Shown here piece after piece: positions 23,081 through 35,560 of a DNA stretch of 64,000 nucleotides. The notes under the pieces were generated by a model. It worked only from the letters and a program-made list of their open reading frames with translations. It had not been told where the DNA came from and did no database searches. The stretch covers positions 33,136,911 through 33,200,910 of the forward strand of contig NC_052046.1 in the NCBI RefSeq assembly GCF_015832195.1. The letters are read 5' to 3'. The translations under genes and the position numbers were made by a program. Numbering within the stretch: position 1 is the first letter of the stretch; each line of letters opens with the position of its first letter. The DNA comes from Motacilla alba alba. Its lineage: Eukaryota > Chordata > Aves > Passeriformes > Motacillidae.

Positions 23081-26000
23081 CACGGATAATGTAAAATGTA
23101 TTTTTCTTTAAGTATGTGTTTGGACTGTCTCAGCTGTAACTTTCTAAAAATGTTTTCTGAATCACATACCTGATACAGAAAATCTAAGTCCAAAAATTAA
23201 AGGTTGGCAAAACTATAAGTAACTGAGAACAGTCTTGTAATGGAAAATATTAGATTATTCTAATTGCTCCTGGCTCTGCCATTGAATTCTATAATACATT
23301 TTATTAAATTACTTCCATCTCATGTCCTCTTCAGATGTTACTGAGATTGTAAAAAGAAAAATAACAGCAATGTGTCTGATCTGCAGCTCAGAAACAGGAG
23401 GGTGAGGAATTAGTTGATGCAAGATGATTGGCCCCCTTCATTACCCCTTTAGAATTCTTACCCATGAAAAACATGCAGGTGAAAGAAAAGGTAAGTAGGG
23501 ACAGAGGCTGTACAGAAAGATGAGTATTTTCTTGCTGAGGCAGTTGGAAATGACTTCTTAGTCACATGTAGGATAGGTTAGGTTGCATCTTATAGGGTAG
23601 GTTGCATCTTTTATTGCCCTGTAAATAGAAAAGTGACACTTAATCTAAATATGTAGAAGAGTCAACTTTTGCTGCAAATAAGAACTTAGAGTTAACTAGG
23701 CACTTGCATGCTTTCTGCAGGGATGCACTGCAGTTTCATAATAATAGAGCCTTTGTAACAGAAAAAATATTAGAAAAAGTTATTTATTAGCAGCATTTTG
23801 TGTGAATAAAAATGACAGAAGTTTTTCTATTCAGTACAAAAGTTAAAACCCAGGAAAATGGCAAGATTCAGAGGTTTGGATAGGCGAGTAAAGTTTTCAC
23901 TAAGTACCTAATAAAGCAAGAAGAAAATTTGAAGCCTCAGAATGAAGGAAGGAGTGATACCTGTGACAGTATCATGTTGTACCTGTACGACTTCTTAGTG
24001 GTATCTCTAATAGTTTCTTGGAAGTATTTTTGTCCAACTGAATTTAGAGTTTTAAGTCTGTACGTATTTAAGTAGGGAACTTGGCTGGTGTCTGCTGGTG
24101 ATGAACATCAAGTGTTCTGGTAAAATAAATGAAGATTTCTTTCACACCCAAGAACCCAGGACATGAAATGGGACTCATATTTGAGCTTAAACGAGTGTAT
24201 GGATTCTGTTTCCTCATAATGCTGGTTTTAGGTAGATACTAGCTTTTGTTACGAAAGTGTTCAAGTCAAGTTAGTTCTTTGGTAGTCTGTGCTGGGCTGT
24301 GTCTTCTACTTTTGTCTTCACTGAGGAAAAGGCAATTGAGGATGTTTAGGCCTGTGAATAGTACTGTTTGATGCTTTGAGTTAATTCAAGCAACAGGCAG
24401 CAGTTAAAAACAGCACAATTTTCAGTCATTCACATCCTATTGCTTTTTTTGCAGTATTTATGCTTTTATTTACATGTGCTGCATCAGACTCAACTTATAA
24501 CTTATTTAAAATCTCTCAGAAATGTGCTGGATACGTAAAACTGTATCTGGCTGAATACTTGTGCAGGCATGTAATTAGCTGATATTTGCCTCGCCATCTT
24601 CCAAGTGATTGAGAGACCAGTTAGAAAATAATATAATATTCAGTGAATCAATTTTCATGTTTTTGAAATGTTAAATACATGACTATACAACCTGTGTTCT
24701 TGGATAGCTTCAGTCTTGTATCGCAAAATTACTAATAGGATACTTTTATTGTACATATTATGGTGGATATTGGTTTTATTAGTATTTCTACTGCCTTTGA
24801 AGCTATAGAATCTGTTGACACAATTGTACCGGAGGTAGTTCCCATAATTGGTTTAGATGTTGCCTTTTCTCAGACATGGCTGTTTGAGTCAAAGTCTGTG
24901 CTGCCAGTTTGAATTCTGGCTCAGGAATATTTGCATTCACTGTGTCCTACAAGCTAACTATATAAATACTCTGTTAGTTACAGCATGTAAATTCAGAAGC
25001 CCAAAAACTTAAATCTCAATTTGGGTGCAATATTTTATTATTTTTGAGCACTGTTTGTGGTAGCTGCTGTTGCATTTTCTTCAGTAGTTGTGCAGAGCTT
25101 GTCACTTCCATTCTCTCTACCTTCCTTCCACGTGAAGAAGCATTTGATTTTCTGCAGCTGGATACATCGATAACCTCATCCTAGTAACCTGTTTTAGGTC
25201 TTGTCTCAGTCACAGCAGGCTTAGTCCAGTAACAAAACTGTCTTATATCTATTTGAGCTTATTTCTTTGTCCCACTTTGAATTACCATTCCGAAGAGATT
25301 GACCTGGCAAGGGAAACCTTTGGTGAGCAGGATGGCGTTCTTTAATAAATTGATGCAGTGACTTGTCTTTCCAGGAATGAGTGCTGATGTTTGAAACAGT
25401 GTTGTTAGTTGTGTGTAAGAGTAACACAGGTGGCAGGCAATTGCCAAGGTAATGAGGTTTCCATTTTGGAAGACAGGGCAATGCCAATTTATTTGAGGTT
25501 TGGATGATTTAACTCAGTGAAAGTGCCTGAAGGTGTTACGTGGATCCTGACTGCTCATCTTATTAACAGAATAACATTGGAATCCTCCATTTTGGGTCTG
25601 AAAATATAATAATTGCAGTATATAAATGTAATACATGAAGGATATTTGCTAAGTTGCACAGCCATTTAGAAACACAACCTCTGATTACTGCTCTTAAAAA
25701 TTTGCTTGGATTAACTACTTCATGAAATGTGATAAAGATGAGCAGAGGCTTCTCAGATGGATTACTGTGAAGACCCTAATAAGAAATGTTGCAAAGTGGA
25801 TATACATTATTTTTTCCCCTGGTATTTAATAACCATGATGAATGTGGAGCTGACTTTAATAGCTTGTGTGTATGGTATCTTGACTAAATCCTGTTGTGTT
25901 TCATATCCATATCTGTTTTTTTAGTCACCAGGAGAGAAGAAGACTAAATTCATGTACTATGGTAGACATACAATGGAAAATGAGACAGTGGGAAGTCAGT

Positions 26001-29000
26001 TCATTTGAAATGCTTATTACCCTCCTGCTTGTATATCTTTATATGTGTTCTTTGGCACCATTTACATTTCTGTTTGTAAGCAAAATATCTGTGCTTTGGA
26101 GGCATTCGGTCACCCAGGTGCGTTCACTTCAGACAGCAAATTCAAATGCAAACAGAATAACACAGACTCAATGTTTCTAGGAAAAAACTTAATGTTGTGT
26201 CTGACCTCTCACAAAAAGGAGCTTCTTGCTGCTAGTTGGCTGCAATATGAAGGTACTTGCATTGTGGTTAGGAATTGCTTCCTGCCTTGGGAAGTGAGAG
26301 GATTCATTACAGACTTTCCAGAGAAAATAGCAAAGGATTTTGTGACAAAATAGAAGATTCCTTATATTTTATCCAACTTAGATTTAATATCTTAGTTGGA
26401 AATACACTTCCAGCATCAGTTATTTTTTGCAGTATTGAAGTATTTTATCTCAATTTACTGTTCCAATTGGAAAGCTAATATTTTCCATAAAGAGGCTCAT
26501 AGTTTTTCTAGTAATAGAACATCTGTGATAAGAGGCATTGAGATTATCCAGATGAGAAAATAGAGCAGATTATGCTAATTTTATTTTTTACCTGCATAAC
26601 TATGGGATTAACATGGGTTTTAAACTTTTTCCTCTTTCAGTAAATGATCAGCACATTTTCCGTTAAGTGTGTCTGTAAGGAAGTTAGCCAAATAGGTAAC
26701 CACGGTGACAAGGCGATTTTTGAAAGGATATCTGTCATTGTGTAACAGTTGTCCTCTGCGTGGCCAATAAAGAAAAATGCCAAAAACAAATCATATCTTG
26801 TAGCATCTTGGTTTGGTTACAAATGAGATTTCCATAGCCAGTGTATCATTGGCAAGGGGTAGGTTTTTTAGTTTAGAAAGCCAAGTAAGTTATTTTTCAG
26901 GAAATGACAGAGAGGGTCCTATGGGATTTTATGGACCATGTGTTTGGAAAAGATTGGTTTAAAGAGAGTTGAAAAAATCAGAAAACTACTTACTCTTACA
27001 TGTCAGATACTCTTTCATTCAACAGTGACAGCTCTGTAGAAGCCTCCCTTGAGCTTCCCATGTTATAAGAATTACCAAACTGCCTGAATGGGTTGCCGTA
27101 TAAATTGTTTTTCTATCTCTTCCTCCAAACCCTAAAAAATATGACAGACACCTCTAAAAGGCCATCTTCAGGAAGAATATCCCTGAATCCTGTTCATGCC
27201 CTTTGTACATTACTCCTACTAACACTGCCATTTTACAACTGGAGGAGCCTCATTCTGCAAAAGAATGTAGGGGAAGTGTAAGGAAATAATCCTTAACTAT
27301 TTTGTGTTGTTGGTGGAAAATACCAACTGCATGCTGGAAGGTTCTTGAAGAGACTGTAATCTGATTTAGGTAGATACTGGTACCAGTAAAATGGGTAACT
27401 GTTAGGGAAGGGAAAACTTTTTAAGTAAACAAATGTCTGAAGGTTGTATAAATTGGTAAGGAGGCATTTGAATTAGGAATCACATTCACAAGAACAAGTG
27501 ATTTTTCTTACATACACATCTTTTTATTTAGTTATTCTTTTTAGCAATGAAAGCCCAAATTAGATTGCAGTAACATGAGAATTAACAGAAGGAGTCAGTG
27601 AAACTACTGACTTGTTCTCTTATGCCACAGTAGAAAATCTATTTTTGTATGTTAAAAACAGTAAGGCTGTTTCCCCAGGCCGGAATGGATCATGTAACTG
27701 CTTCACACAGGCTGGAGCTGTTGGGAATACTCTCTGGAAATCCTACAGTGAACATTTCACTTCTCTGTCATGCTTTTTCTTCCTCACGAACTCTGGACAA
27801 AGCAATGTCATAATTGGATAATATCAAACTTTCATTTCCATAGTCAATAAAACTGTACTTTTTTCATTGTGCTGTAACTTAATATTGTGTATTGTACTTG
27901 GGACTAAGTGTAACAGTCTGATTTCATATAATAGATGTGACCATGCTTGGGGTGAGGGAAGGGACTCTTGAGTTTAACCCAACTTTTGAGCTGACTTAAG
28001 GTGAAATAAGCAAATCTTGTAACTGATGTTGCAGTGGGTCTGAGTCTCTTTCAGGCCCCTCAATAGAAGTGAAATGTGTGTTGAGCGGAGCTGTACTGCT
28101 GGAGGGTGAGGTGCAGGCACAAGGAGCACCTGCCCCAAGCGAGCAGCGAGGTGGAAGAAGCTGTGAGAACCGGTGCCCAAATGTCTGTGCCAGCTGAGTT
28201 GCCCCCCTGCAGCTCTGGCATTCTGCCTGCTCTCATAGCCATCAGGAGAATGTTCAGCATGTGTGAGGATGATACCAGGAAGGGTGGATGACTCTTAGCT
28301 AGTTCCTTCTCCCTCCCAACACTCTTGATTCCTTAGGCATTCACTTCTCTTCCTTTACTGCCTCTGGAAGACGCTCTTATCTCTTCTTTGGGGCCCAAAG
28401 CAAAACCACATGGAGCAAACTGGTCTAATCGGGGCTATACTGCTTCCTTCTTTACTGTGCCCCAACTAGTTTCCCAGTTCTGCAGCAGAAAGGGGGCCCT
28501 TTCCTTTTGGACAAACTTCAAGAGCTCATGTAAGGGCTGCTTGTGTAGAAGAGCAATTTCTAAAGAGAGGAGTCAACAGATGTGTCCAAAACCAACCCAC
28601 CCAAGGAACAGAAGGTCTTAAGTCTCAGTAACTTGAAATAGTGGCGATAACCAAAGTAAACACTGGGTTCTAGACAAAGGAGAACTAGAACTAGGGGGAA
28701 TATGTTTTGAGAGCCAAAGGGAGGTTTCCTTTGCCTGTCTCTGTGGCCCTTGTCAGCCTCCATGCCCTTGAGCTGCCCTGTGCCCGCTGCAGAACTGAGT
28801 TTTGCTGCCCTGCTTTCCAAAAGATGAAGTCAGAATAAGTTAATGTGTTTTCATTTGAGGAATAGTGAGATTCAATTTTATCAAGGCTACTCTGAAGTTT
28901 GAGTTGGCTCTGAATACTGTCCTTGTCTCCGCCTCTGCTGTGGAGGGCATTCAGAATATGGAGCATTGCCATGAGGCACTGACACTCCCAAGACACGGAA

Positions 29001-32000
29001 CTGCTGTTGCAGCTACATGCAGCTCTGGTTACCACCACCACCCAGCTGCTCTTACTGATCATGTAGAATATCGTTTTCCCCTGAAACAGTAGGATGGAAA
29101 TAGGCTTAAAGTTATCTTTTGATCTCTACTATTTTCTATGGTATTCTAGTCGTAGTCATCACACAACCAAGACAGAAAATGTGTCATTGTCTGAGCAATA
29201 ATGAAACACTAAACACGTGGAAATCCTATTAGTGTTTCATGGACCGTAGCTGTCATTTCATTTGCTCTGGAATTCCTTCCATATGGCCATGGCAAAGGTT
29301 TAAGGTTGAGTTTTCTTGACACTTGGAATGCATTAGCTGTTCCTCAGACACAAGTCTGTCAAGTATACTGAAGCATCTGAAGGGATGTATTTATTTCTGT
29401 AAATAATATATTAAATACAATTAGGGTCAGAAAGCTTGGTCTTGAGAGATAAAAACATGACACTAGAATTTTGTGGAGTCTTCTTTCCTGGTGAATGTTA
29501 GACAAATGTATCTGGTTTTTGTAAATGTATCTTTTTCTGCTTCTGTTTTATATATCTCCTTATTCTAAATGACACTGCCCCAAATTCTTTTTCAACTGTA
29601 ATTTTTCAAAAGTATTTCAATTCACTTTTTCATGTATAAGTATGCACAATGTGTTAGGATCAACTTACCATAATAGTAAAACTATATAGCCAGCATAATT
29701 TCTGTGAGTGAATGTGACAGTCATCTGTGTGTTTCTTGTGTAATAGAAAACCAAACTGAGATGTTACTACATTTGTTAGTTTTCATCCCTACACATGGTC
29801 ATGTTTATCATTCTTGTCTGCATTTTTTTGTTAAATTGATCATTGTATGATTTTTTGAGATTAAGTTACTGGAGCTGCATATTTTTGCATCAGATTATCA
29901 GATAAGATATGTCCTTTTGTATCCATGTATGTGTGTGACATAGGTAAGAACTGAATGGGGGCAGTGTCAGTATTACCTACAATACATGATATACACTTGT
30001 GGGCACCATGGGCAGTTTTTGTACGTCTTATTAGTTCCTGTTTTCTTCCATTTGTGCTTTCTGTCTTCAAAATTCACAGTGATACCGTACCAATTTTTGC
30101 CCCCATCCCATTTAGTTGCTATGTAAGACTGTCAAGTTTCTGCAACAAGAAGAGAAATGTATATGTTCTTTTTGAAGGTATCGGAAAAGGACCATTCATT
30201 TAGAGGTTTGGTAATGATCAGAAACAGATAAATTCAGGAAAGTAGCCAAATCAGGCATAGTTGCTAACAATAAGAAAAGAAAATGGTTTCCAGGATCTGA
30301 ATATAATCCACATAATTGGAACAAAGTGAAGAGGGAAAAAAATATATGTAAATTTGTTTTATACGCAGACCTGAAAGTTTTACTATTTTATTAACAAAGA
30401 CCTTAGGAATTCTTCTTTTGAAATTTTCATCACAAATTTGATGATTATGAATTACAGTGGCAGAGCTGCAATTCTGCTAGTTTAAGAAATCAGCATTATT
30501 CATACTGATATCCAGTTCAGAGATTTTTGCCCTCTACATTGTTAATGTGTATTAAAGTCTGTTGGAAGAATGCTTTTAATGGATAATGATCTTCTAGCTA
30601 TGTGCAGACATCACTGATAGCTATTGTGGCTGCAGCTAAGAACAGTGAGTTGTTTCTAGTGTCAAAGTAGTCTTGGAGTTTTCTAATTGGTGTCTTAAAA
30701 TCTATGGTCCCTTGTGTCCTAGTCAGGGTGAACTGCAAATCGTTCAGTGCAGTATAATTTCTGGTATTCCAATGACTATGGGAAAAGTATTTTGCTTGTT
30801 TAATTCAGAGATTAATTCTTGCATTTTTCATTTAACTATCTGTCACTTATAAAAAGTCATATATCTTTTCAGAGTTATCTGTTCAAGGAACATGAACATT
30901 TTTACTAGAAAAGTAATTTCCTAGCACTGTTGCAGTTTTCCCCCCATAGTTCTTCCGTCTTTATTTTGGCACTCCCATCTATGTTCACCAGTTTCCTTAT
31001 ATTGTTTTTGTGCCAGGGCCTGCAATTGCACGGTTAAATTTGTGCGAGATTTGCTTATAGCTATTTTGTATCCATTAAGAGATCCCATCTCTCTCTCAAC
31101 TAAATATATTTCTTGTCTGTCACACAAGGCCCTGTGATTTTATGAAACAGTGGCAGAGAAACTAATTTATGTTTTTTAATTTGCTCTTGTGAATTGTTAT
31201 CTGGTAAATAGTGACAAGGCAAACCTGGAATTTATGCAGTCTGAGTTAAGTCATGTAATCATACAAGTTCATAAACATAATTGTGATATTTCTTGCATTT
31301 CTGCTTTACAAGTTACTTTGTAAATCAGTTTAATATTTAGATTTAAATTAAGCAAAAACCATTTCTGGATTGTCCACTTATTTATCACAAATTTCTTTAT
31401 GTTTCCAAAGTCTAGGTACTACAGTGAGTAGATTAGAAACATCATTTGCACAGTTTTGTTTTCAAATGGTGATATTCAACTTCAAGAATAGCAGAGTTGT
31501 TTTTGGTTTTGTAAATTTTAGGTGTCTTTTAAAGCTGGATCTGAGGCCTCTGGATAGTGAGGGGCAAGTTAAAGTCTTTACACTGGTGCAAGGAGTTGAG
31601 GGTGTAAGGGTGGCAGTGTCTGTATTTTGAGATATCATTACTTTGCATGCAAAGCTATGCTTCTTTCTTTCAACGTCTTTCTTTCACCTACTTGCCAAGG
31701 GAGTGGTTACAGCTGAGGCGGGAGCACCTTAGACTTCTCTAAATTGCTTGGCAAATCCTGAAGCCCACAGAATTACCTGTTGGCTTACTTAAAGTGGTGA
31801 GAGGCTCTTAGCTGACTGAGGTGTAAGTGTTATAAGTTCCTTGTAGTTCCTGGAGATTTAATATCAAGTAAATACAAAGCTGTTTCAACACATTAGCTAG
31901 AGACCCATGATTACTTTTCATTTAACTGCTTTCGTATTTTGTTATCCATTCTTTCTAACAAATTATCCTTAAAACGCCTTTGTTCTTGTGCAATCCAAAA

Positions 32001-32250
32001 CAAATTGTTCCTTGCAGAACTATTTCTTTCATGTAGTGTGTAGAATATTAAATGTAATTAATATTTTCCTCTCATTTTATTAGTATGTTAAGACTTAACT
32101 AAAGAAAAATGTCTACATTGGATTTTCCTTTGCATATGATTCTCTTTAAAACTCTGAACCTAGTTGTCAGGATGCCTCGGAGTTTTTTCATGTGTGGAGG
32201 AAAATTTTTTAATAGCCACTGGCTGTTCTTCCAAAGTAGTCCAAATAGAA

Positions 32251-32268
32251 GGGGGGTGGGGGGTGGGG
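32251..32268 (+). repeat. G-rich run, potential G-quadruplex
   Basis: G6-T-G6-T-G4 on the + strand. Splitting the long runs gives four G3 tracts with very short loops, so a quadruplex is possible. It lies within SNX24 intron 1, about 1.4 kb before exon 2. Confidence 0.7.
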
Positions 32269-33606
32269 AAATCAATGCACCCAAATAAGATCATCTGCTT
32301 GTACAGTTAGGACACAGACATAGTCCTATTCAAAGACGTAGAATGTAGCACAGGTTATTACAGCAACAAAACCAAATTTTGGCAATGTAAATATTGGTGG
32401 GAAATGACTATGGTCCTATCCATATTGCATTCAAACAAAGGTAAAAGTCTGGATTAAATAAAATGCTGTCTGTTTTTAATGTTTTTTGGCTAGCCAGTGA
32501 AAACCATAGCATTTTGACCTGTTTGAAAGGCAGGTTCTAGTGGACAATAGAAAGTGTTTATCCAGTGTGGTATGTCAGTGTTTGCTCTTATCAATGCTAA
32601 CTGGGCATGTTGTGACAGAAAACCGTTTTTTCTGCATTCAGACTGTTTTCAAATTTATTTCACAGAACATTTTATTTGACTAAGTTTTGGGTCTTGATAT
32701 GATCATCTGTGCTGAACAGTGTTTCTCATTGTCCTGAAAATAATTATTTCCAGCATTTTCTGGGCAAAACAGAAAACAAAGAACTCCTAGATAGAACAGG
32801 CACCTTTTCTGTATTACTTCTCTGCTGATTTTGTCTTCATTTAATAGACCATAGTTTCTTGAGTACCTCGAAATATTTCTCGTCACTTGCCCTCAAAACT
32901 GACCTGCTGACCTGAGAATCAAGAAAATGTCATGTTAGTGACTACTAATTAGTGGATCCAGAGAGTTGCTTCTCCTGGCCTTTCAACCTTCCAGAGGCAG
33001 CAACAAAAGCTGTCACATGTATCATACAAAGAAAACAAGCATTTGCCATGTGTGCATTTTGTTTTGTTTTTTTCATAGAGCGTACATAGCACAAGTTCAA
33101 TTGAGACTAGAGATGAATTTGTAGGTTAGGACGAAATTAGCCTAGAATATAGTGCTTGCATTTATTTCTCTATTTCCATGCATAACATAATGCGTATATT
33201 GCCCAGTTCTTATTGGACGTGTGAATGTATTAGTATGCTGCATTGTAAGAAGGGGAAAAGAATTAAACTCTATTTCTTTTCTCCCTGTTTGGTTTTTTTT
33301 TTCTGTCCCTACCATTCTTTTTTATTTTGATTAGTTCAAAGTATATTGCATCTTTCTGAAAGGAGATATTTTAATGCTTAGTTTTTAATGTAAAGCATAT
33401 AGTCCCTGCTTAAGCTGTTTTTTTCTATGCTTTTTGAAAGAACAGGTTAACAGAAGATTCAGCCATATTTACTATTTATCACTGTTGTACTCCTGCAACT
33501 CATTAGGCACATTGGGTTTTTTGGTACTACTTAGAAGAATGACTATGGTAAAATGTGCAGTTACAGCCATGTCACTGAATTGTATTGTGCAAGTAACCTT
33601 ACCTTC

Positions 33607-33635
33607 TTTTTTTTTTTATTGTTTATAATTTTCAG
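33607..33635 (+). promoter_or_regulatory. SNX24: SNX24 intron 1 splice acceptor region
   Basis: A run of T (eleven at 33607-33617), then ATTGTTTATAATTTTCAG ending at 33635. It directly precedes the conserved PX-domain codons and sets the start of exon 2 at 33636 in phase 0. Confidence 0.9.
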
Positions 33636-33719
33636 GTCTTTAAAATAGAAGTGCTGGTGAGTGGAAGGAAACATTTTGTGGAGAAGAGGTATAGTGAATT
33701 CCATGCACTTCATAAAAAG
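33636..33719 (+). CDS. SNX24: SNX24 (sorting nexin 24), exon 2: N-terminal half of the PX domain
   Basis: The exon is 84 nt (28 codons), phase 0 at both ends, and begins with [12 protein letters not shown] and ends with SEFHALHKK. This is a near-identical match to what I know of vertebrate SNX24, a small (about 169 aa) sorting nexin that is little more than a PX domain and binds phosphoinositides on endosomal or Golgi-derived membranes. The segment carries beta strands 2-3 and the RYSEF motif, whose Arg is the usual contact for the inositol 3-phosphate in PX domains; it corresponds to about residues 21-48. The donor is AAG|GTACTG, with a poor +5 base. Val-Ser replaces the Met-Asn I recall for human SNX24. 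The sister gene SNX22 is less likely, given the [16 protein letters not shown] string. Confidence 0.95.
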
Positions 33720-35159
33720 GTACTGATATTTTTCTTTATAATATGTTGCTTTGTTTTGCCTCAGTGTTGTTTTCCTCTCTCTTGTAATTGTTACTATACA
33801 TGGTTTATCTTAAATACATCCTGTGATTCATGCCTCTGGAAATTAATTCCTAACTAAGTCAATTTCTTTGTTTTATAGAAGGGAGTGATGATTTCTCACA
33901 TGTTACTAAGTCTCCTTTTCTTTTTGATTATTGTTTACATGCTGTATGGCTAAAATGCTGTCTGTAGTATGCTTTTGTCTTCTTGTAAAGTCACAAAATA
34001 AGTCCCATACCAATGACAAATAGAGTGTTTTTTTCCTAATTAGGAAAATCATTTGTCAGTTCTATACATTTTATTGAGATGAGGAAACAACTTTTGTACA
34101 TGCGAAAACCAGATATGAAAATGACTGAGTCAAGCATCTCAATTAATATAATATAAAATATCTGCTAAGCTTGTCTACTGAATTATCTTAGTAACAAATA
34201 GAAGGGAGCTCAGTAATTTCAAGGCTGGTTATCCACTAATACTTCCTTAAATTGCTTTGACCGTTGTTAAAGTATGAATTTTTCTCTCCAAGCTGAACTG
34301 AAAGACTGCTGTGCAGTTTTTTCTCTACTTTATGGAGGCCAGCTGTTGTGAAGGAGAATTCTGGAGGAGCATTGCAGCAGTGGGACTATACTGAAGAACT
34401 TCAGTCCTAGGATCTTGGTCAGCTAAATGTCTCTTGGTTTGTAGGTCTGATGGCAGTGGAGTGTGGGCACAATCAGTTATTTTGATGCTGCTTGCTTTCA
34501 TTTTGGAAAACCTTCGTCTGCAGACAACGGAGACCAGCATGGGTATTTACAGCTCCTGTCAGTGCAACGTCAAAGGAGTCCCTTTCCGCCAGTGTGTTTG
34601 CTGGTGGTCCTGAATTAGCTCAGGAAAGAAGTGTTTACCTGAGGTTGATTTTGCCAGGCTTGTAAGGGAATTAGGTTTAAGCAAACTTGTCTGAGCAAAA
34701 GGCATCATATTGACCCATGAAAATCTAAAGACAAGTTCCAATTGCTTAACTGCACCATAATGAAGATGTGCTAGTGTTTCTTGCCTCAGTAGTGGTATCA
34801 TCTGCCATTTATTAATTCTCATTTCCTTGTTTATTGTTTTACTACAGATATGTCTCAGATATTGTCATTCTTGTGTTCATATTAAATATTAAACCAAATA
34901 AGCAACAGTGTCAGAAACCGTAAAATAACTCACTGACCCTCCACTAAGCCTTGTGATATATGAGTGCTTTGTTTTACAAATGAAAATAATTCTGCAGTTG
35001 AAGGTAAAGCAGATGAATAAAGTTTATACAGTGAAATAGGTTAGGATACATTAAGAGGGAAAAATCAGGATTTTTATCCTTAAAATGTGCCCTATCCAAG
35101 CAGGCAATCTCCTACTGTTAGAATAGTATAGTACTGTATAATGCTGTGTAGTACAGAAT

Positions 35160-35560
35160 TAGAATTAGAAATATAATGGAATATTTTCAGTTGGAAAAGA
35201 TGTAGTTTATAATAGTCAAACTGCCTAAGCAATGCAGGGATGACCAGAAATTACAGCATTATATTAAGGGCATTGTTCAAATGTCCATGACAGGCTTGGG
35301 ACATCCACCACCTCTTGAGGAAGCCTGTTTCTGTTTGATCACCCACTGGTAAATAAATGTTTCCTGATGTTCACTCTAAATGTAACCTGGCACAGCTATG
35401 AGCCATTCCCATATGTCCTGTTACTGATCCCAGGGAGAAATGCTCAGCACTTCCGGCTCCACTTCCCCTCCTCAGGAAGTAATGCCATCACCCCTCATCG
35501 TACTTTTCTCCAAACTAATCAAACTCAGTGTCCTCAGCCACTTGGCATCTATCTGCTGAG
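35160..35560 (-). mobile_element. Degraded CR1 LINE 3' fragment
   Basis: The order of blocks is that of a reverse-complemented CR1 3' region: 'cagttggaaaagatgtag' (35189), 'catgacaggcttgggacatccaccacctcttgag' (35286), 'tttcctgatgttcactctaaatgtaacctggcacagc' (35360), 'gccattcccatatgtcctgttactgatccc' (35402) and 'tccaaactaatcaaactcagtgtcctcagcc' (35509). The terminal AGAATCATAGAAT repeats are decayed. It is antisense to SNX24. The 137-aa + ORF at 35367-35780 starts within it and is not a gene. Confidence 0.75.

Larger units (their letters stand above)
1..33635 (+). other. SNX24: SNX24 intron 1 (3' part; start lies upstream of the window)
   Basis: This stretch precedes the first recognisable SNX24 exon and ends in a good acceptor (T-rich tract then TTCAG at 33631-33635). 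The exon encoding the protein's N-terminus is normally in a GC-rich promoter region; no such sequence or CpG-rich block was found, so the intron is at least 33.6 kb. It is AT-rich and mostly unique-looking, with CR1 fragments and simple repeats listed separately. In 6310-8190, 9400-10115, 10700-14300, 14400-16550, 17520-21425 and 21620-33630 I see only AT-rich intronic sequence apart from the listed short repeats. The assignment is inferred from the position of exon 2. A separate gene could be nested here (see 8199-9170). Confidence 0.75.

Noticed and set aside
28691..29062. 123-codon minus-strand ORF
   Set aside because: Protein-like in places, but no domain, splice-site support or family was recognised; the length is within chance expectation.
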